The position numbers were made by a program, and so were the translations under genes. A model generated the notes under the pieces. That model was not told where the DNA came from. It worked only from the letters and a program-made list of their open reading frames with translations, and did not search any database. From Littorina saxatilis (lineage: Eukaryota > Mollusca > Gastropoda > Littorinimorpha > Littorinidae): 64,000 bases of DNA. Shown in pieces: positions 23,101-29,923 of the stretch (positions within the stretch are counted from its first letter, which is position 1; every line of letters begins with the position of its first letter). The stretch spans positions 19,491,989-19,555,988 of the forward strand of contig NC_090247.1 in NCBI RefSeq assembly GCF_037325665.1, given 5' to 3'.

Positions 23101-26100
23101 ATATGATATATAGGGCAAAGTAAGCCCCATCTTTTGATACCAGTTTGGTTTACCTTGCTTCAAGGTCAAGGTCACAGGAGCTCTTCAAAGTTGGATTGTA
23201 TACATATTTTGAAGTGACCTTGACCCTGAAATATGGAAGATAACTGTTTCAAACTTAAAAATTATGTGGGGCACATGTTATGCTTTCATCATGAGACACA
23301 TTTGGTCACATATGATCAAGGTCAAGGTCACTTTGACCCTTATGAAATGTGACCAAAATAAGGTAGTGAACCACTAAAAGTGACCATATCTCATAGTAGA
23401 AAGAGCCAATAAGCACCATTGTACTTCCTATGTCTTGAATTAACAGCTTTGTGTTGCATGACCTTGAATGACCTTGACCTTGGGTCAAGGTCACATGTAT
23501 TTTGGTAGGAAAAATGTGTAAAGCAGTTCTTAGTGTATGATGTCATTGCTAGGTTTAGTTATTTGACCTTGGTCAAGGTCAAGCATGTGAGTCGTATGGG
23601 CTTTGCCCTTCTTGTTTGGAGGAGGAGGGGGCCTGTAATGGACGGCCACCTGATATTTGCGGTCACCTTTGCAATGACTAATGGGTGACCGGATATGGCA
23701 GGTACTACTGTATCTACATCTTGGCCTGTGCTATAGTTGATGTAATACCACATCAAAGTATTAGCCGACTTGTATCTCTGAGTGTGCATTAAACATTGCC
23801 TCGCTTGTGTCTTCTGAGCGAGTTTCTGCATAATTTGTCAGATCAGTTTATTTTCTGTATTAGGCCCCCCAAAAAATAGGTCTGTTTACGGTAACATAGG
23901 CCAAAAAAATAGGGTCGGTAGGTCGGGATTTTTTTTTTTTTTCCAAAAAAACCATATTTTTACGTTATTTTGCAAAAAAAACACAAGATTTTTTTTTTTT
24001 TTTTTTTTTTTCCCAAATGCCAAAAAAAAGTCTAGGGTCGCGCGAAATAAATAGGGTCGGTCGGGTTACGGTAAACAGACTATTTTTTGGGGGGGGCCTT
24101 ATTAGTGTGTGTCTGTCTGTCCACTTCAAAGACCGCTGGGTCAAAGGTCAGTGAATGTAGCAATTTGTGTTGTCATAAATTCAACATTCCTATAAGACAT
24201 CTTTGATATTTGATTCTGTGTTTGCACATGTTTGTTTTTTTCTCAGATTGGGGAGTTGTATTCTGCTATCAAGTTTGGGATCCCCTTCTTCTACAACCGG
24301 TGAGTCATAAACCTTCAGTTGCGTTCTCTGCCTTCGCAGTCAACACACTATATTTTTGTGTTTAACTAGTGACACAGGGTGACGCAGTAGTTCCCCTTTG
24401 ACAGCAGCTGCTCTGCAGAGTTCACACTTTTCTGATTAATTTGTCAAATTTGACGAAGGAAATAAGTAGAGGTTACATGCCGAGTCTCAGTGATTATCAA
24501 AAATAATGGTCGAAGTTAGCGGATCATGAAAAATGCGAGCTTTAGCGAGCTTTTTCATGACCGCGAACTGAGACCATTATTTTTGATAATCACTGAGACG
24601 AGGTGTGTAACCTCTTTATTCCTCCTTTCTTCAGTTATTCAAAGAAAAGAGGAGTTTTTTTGCGAAAGTTTGATCGAATCCTATTCTCTCAACCAGTCAA
24701 CCTGCGCAGGCGATCGATTAATGCGCGGTTGTATAGTTCTGTGCAAATCATTCCATTCTGTTAACACTTCTTGTCAGTTTTCCTATTTTGGGCTAAAATC
24801 AAGTACACAGATATGCTGTTATTCTGCTGTGGCGGCAAAGGCAGATATTGTGTGTTCTGTATATGTTTTGGTATCGCTTAGAATAATGTTTTTTCGTCAA
24901 ATGGGACTAGCAGACGAACTTTTGCACCCGTGTTCCAACGTTAAAAACTGTATGAAGTTCAGTTTTCTGGAGAAAATAGTGTATGAAACCCCTTTATGTT
25001 GTTTAAATTGATGAGATGTGTGCATTTGGTTGCGTGTGATCTGTTTATTAAATGAAATATTGTTGAAAACTGACCGTCGGATTGCAGCCTGTTGTCGAAG
25101 GAACTGAGTGAAAAGAAGGGGAACTACTCTTGTCGCTAGACAAAGTATGAGTTACTTGCCTTGGGAAATTGCTTGTGATGAACGGCTTGACGGCACGGCA
25201 GATGAGATTCAGAAAACAACCGAACTCATGGATTTTATATGGAGATTCATGTGTTCAGGCCTGTAGTTGTTAATTTAAATGCGGTATGTTTGTATTGTTT
25301 GCTCCAGAGATGTATATTTCGTACATTAGAGCGTTCGGAACTTTTCAGTCGCAAAAAGTAGTACCGAAACAGAACAACCTCTCAACCCATTGCACTATCG
25401 AGGATTCAGGCTGTTGCTGGGTCGTTATTTGTTTGGTTGCTGGGTCATTATCGAAAAATAACTACCCCTACAAGTTTACAGAGGTAAAGAAGCAGAGGGG
25501 GGAATAAATCCAAGCACAGAGTGTTTTTTGTGGCCAAGACATTTTAACTGATATAAAATTTGAATCCAGGTCCAACTGACCGGTTGTCTATGAACAAGGC
25601 TGCAAGCAATATCCCTTCCTTGTGTGTTCATTGCCGTTTGTTCAGGATGTAAGTTGACTCGGTGTTGCCGTGGTTGGGTTGCAGAAGTGATGCAGGCAGC
25701 ATTACCACACTGTGGAACGTGTTGAGGATCATCAACATCCTCATCATGGTGCGCCTGCTCAAGATCATCTCATTCTTCAGGGTTGGTGCTCATGGTTTCT
25801 TGTCTTCCTTTCTTTGTTCAGTTGAAATTTGTTTTTTTGTTTGTTTGTTTGCTAAACGCCCAGCCGACCACGAAGGGCCATATCAGGGCGGTGCTGCTTT
25901 GACATATAACGTGCGCCACACACAAGACAGAAGTCGCAGCACAGGCTTCATGTCTCACCCAGTCACATTATTCTGACACCGGACCAACCAGTCCTAGCAC
26001 TAACCCCATAATGCCAGACGCCAGGCGGAGCAGCCACTAGATTGCCAATTTTAAAGTCTTAGGTATGACCCGGCCGGGGTTCGAACCCACGACCTCCCGA

Positions 26101-29100
26101 TCACGGGGTGGACGCCTTACCACTAGGCCAACCTGAATGATTGATTTTAGAATTAAACGTGCCTAAAACAAACCTTTCTTATTTATTGGGAAACTGAGTC
26201 AGACTATTTTTATTCAAGATGAGATTGTGATGCTTTGCTGTCAAGTTGTTGTGTTAATTTCAGTTAAAGCATCTCCTAATATAAACATGTTCTTGGGAAC
26301 GGATCCCCAATGTCAAATATTGTACATGTGTCACAATATCAAAATTGAATGAAGTCTTGTTCAGACCAAGATGCATATATAGCATAGCCTTGTATGTCTG
26401 ATGTTATTTGATGATGTCTGATGTTGTTGTCAGGTTATATAATTATGTACCAAAAAGAAATAAAACCATGTTAAAAAATTTTTTTTAAATAAAAAATAAA
26501 AAAGTGTTCCACATGGATAAACATTTACAGTACAGTGAAACCCTCACACGGAGACCTAGAAGTCTCTGAGAAAGAGATGTCTTGAAAAGGAGGGAGTCTT
26601 TCAATGGGGGTACATTTACTTGGGTTATCAGCTATAAATGAGGACAAAGGCAATGTCTTCATCTGTTGTTGTTTTTTCTTGTTTTTTAAACTGCAATTTC
26701 TTTTATGAGAGGCATTATATGTGTTTGTGTTTCCTGTTTACCAGTCAATGAGGGTGATCACAAGTGTGCTGCTAGACTTGGTCAGCAACATGAAAGCTTT
26801 CGCTGGAGTTCTCATTGTAAGTGTTGTTCATTACTCTTTGTTGTTGTTTGAACTTTTGATTCCAGATCGTCTGCTTCTCAGATGATTCCCTTTGAGACAT
26901 TTTTCTTTTCCTTACATCTGTGCCAGTATGCTTTTGTAGTTCTGAACATTCATCAGTTTATTGGGGAGACAAAATATTGGAGTTTAAGGCAATATGTGAC
27001 TTAAAATACAGTGTTTTTGCAAAGGAAGACAGCAGATACACAGCCTTAATCCCTCTGTTACATTTCTGCTCTTTATTTGCTTGTTGTTGTGATGTTAAGG
27101 GAATGCGTTTACAAATGAATTTGAAACTTGCAAAACTGTAATAGCCTGCACATTTACTGTAACATTATTTGTAACAGGTGATATACTACGTCTTTGCCAT
27201 CCTAGGAATGGAGCTGTTTCGAGGAGTGATAACATTTGACAATGTGACTGAAAGGTGAGACAGAAAGCAGGTGTACCCAATGAATTCTTTTTTACATATA
27301 TGCTATGCATGCATTCTTTTTTTGATTTTATGTTATAAAGCAAACATGTAAGGGCCGATACAGTCGACAGGTGTAGTTTATTTCTGCTCCTTAAACACAG
27401 CAAGAGTTTTGAAGGATTAAAATTCATAACTGTTCAATGATACAGTGCTTGCTACAGCCTTACAAACACAAACAAATCCAGAAAAATCTTCACAATGCTT
27501 TCTGCCCATACGATTTTAAAGCTAACATAGACCAAAAGGAGTTACACATCAAAATATTGAGTTCACACTTTGAGACATTTTGTGTGAATATACTGATCAC
27601 AGATCTATTTTGTGTGAATATACTGATCACAGATCTATTTTGTGTGAATATACTGATCACAGATCTATTTTGTGTTTGATTGCAGCAATGTGACGTATGA
27701 ATGTGGAAGCTACCGCCAGCTTCAGTACTGGTCCAACAACTTTGACGACTTTGCAGTGAGTGTGACCTGATAGCGGGTTTCAGTTCTTATTGGCACATGC
27801 ACATGAATAAAACATTCTGAACTTTGAATGGTGCCTAGCTCTGACAGAGAGAAAGACAGGGAGCGAGACAGACAGACAGACAGACAGACAGAAACAGAGA
27901 AGAAGAGAGGCAGTGAGACTCGTTTATGTGTGCATGTGTGTGTGCATTATCATGGGGTGTGAGTATAATGACTTGTGGATTCCAACATATCTATGTCTGT
28001 CTGTGTGTGTATGTGTGTGTCATGTGTGTTTGTGTGTCTGTGTGTGTCATGTGTGTTTGTGTGTCTGTGTCTATGTGTGAGTGAGTTGGAGGGATGGGGG
28101 GGGGGGGGGGGTTCGGGTGGATGCGTGAGTGAGTATATGGTGGCAGAAAAAGGAGAGACAATATGAAGAAAGAGTGACACATTTCTTTCCTACCCTTGTA
28201 TATTTTTTATGTTTTTACTGTGTTGAATCAGGTGACCCGATGATTGTTTTGCAGGCAACCATTATGGTTCTCTGGGACGTGATGGTGGTCAATAACTGGA
28301 TGGTGTTTCTGGAGGCCTACAGGGCCGCAACCTCCGCGTGAGTTGTCTTCTCTTTATCAAACTAATGTTGAGTGCAGATCAACTTTAGATAATACTATTC
28401 TGCATCCGTTTTTGACATTTTACTGTGAAGAAAAAGTATTTTAGCATGATTTTGCTTTTGTGTCATTCAGGTCTCAAAATCTAGGAGTAGAAAATGCAAC
28501 CATTGTGTGTTAGTGTGATTTGAGTCCCAGACTCGAAAAATAAAATTCAAGGGTGTTCTCTTAATAATTTATTTAGAGTTCATAGAGAGTGGCAAAGATC
28601 GCACTGATGTCTAACCACAAGAGCCTTGCATAAGTGGAAAGGTATTTTTCCATGGCAGGGTGAAAGTAATCTGACCGTTTTTTGTGTGCTGTTTTTTTTA
28701 CCTTGAGTGATTTCTGTTGAAAGTCCCTCTTTCATGGGACAGAAGAGTTCATTCAAACATTTATCCTTCACCATGCTTCCTGGGGCGTAAACGACCCAGA
28801 GCCACAACCACCATGGGGACCTCCCATCGACTAATTTCTGAAGGATTATCTTTGTAAACAAACGTAAAAACAATGACGTCATTTGAATGGGACAATCCGG
28901 ATGATGTAGGTCTTGGGCGACCCGATATGGAATTTAAAAAGGATTTTACGATGTTTATCCCTATTTGGATGGCGTGGGTCGTGTACGACCCATACTTTTT
29001 ACGTTAAATCCTTCTTCGGATGGCGTGGGTCGTGTATGACCCATACTTTTTACGTTAAATCCTTCTTTAAAAGTATGGGTCGTACAGGACCCACATCATC

Positions 29101-29871
29101 CGGACTGTGTAATCCAAAGCGTGATCCGGTGAAGGTTAATGTTAGCGTTGCGTGCTGCTTGCTTTCAGATGGTCGTACCTGTACTTTGTGGCCTGGTGGC
29201 TGATATCCGTCATCATCGTGTTGAATCTCTTCACCGCTCTCATCATGGAGGTACTGTGGCACCTTATACCGTCAACTCAGTTTGAGTTGGTGATATGGTC
29301 TAGAATGTCTTGGCCAAATTCCACCAGGACAGTGCTGTTTTGCTCACATGTTTTTGATCCTTTTGGTATAGTGCCGATGCAGCTGTGAAATTTGTTGAGA
29401 AGAACCTAATATTTCTTTGTATTTGATTTTTGTCGATGAGAAGCTTACTTGCTTCAGAAGATAAATAGAATCAAACTTAAAAGAAAAAAATCTTTGGGCT
29501 TGTCAAACTTTCCTTTCAGAGTCGTTTGTGAAAAAATAGATACATAGATTAGCAGGAAATAGCAGGAAACCCTGCATTATTTTGTACGTGACAGAATTTC
29601 ATTATGAGAGAACTTAGCTGTCGTTGATCTCAAAGTTTAGCCCTTCACTCTGTTTCCAAAGCAACGCAATCACACCTGCAAGATACTGTTTCAGAATTTC
29701 ATCATGAAGTGGGATCGCCATCAGATACAACAGGAGGCGGAGGCTTTTCATACTCCGGTCACTCTCAATAGCGTGCATGACATGTTCAGGTAAGTCTCTA
29801 CTGTGCAGACTGCAAGAGTTTTTAGAGATAGAAGATGTTGCTCTGCTGTGTTTACTGGATTTGTTCCTCAA

Positions 29872-29923
<52 letters not shown>

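Noticed and set aside
24526-25011. 161-codon frame starting in the foldback palindrome
   Set aside because: No domain, no splice fit to the TPCN2-like gene, and it begins inside a repeat.
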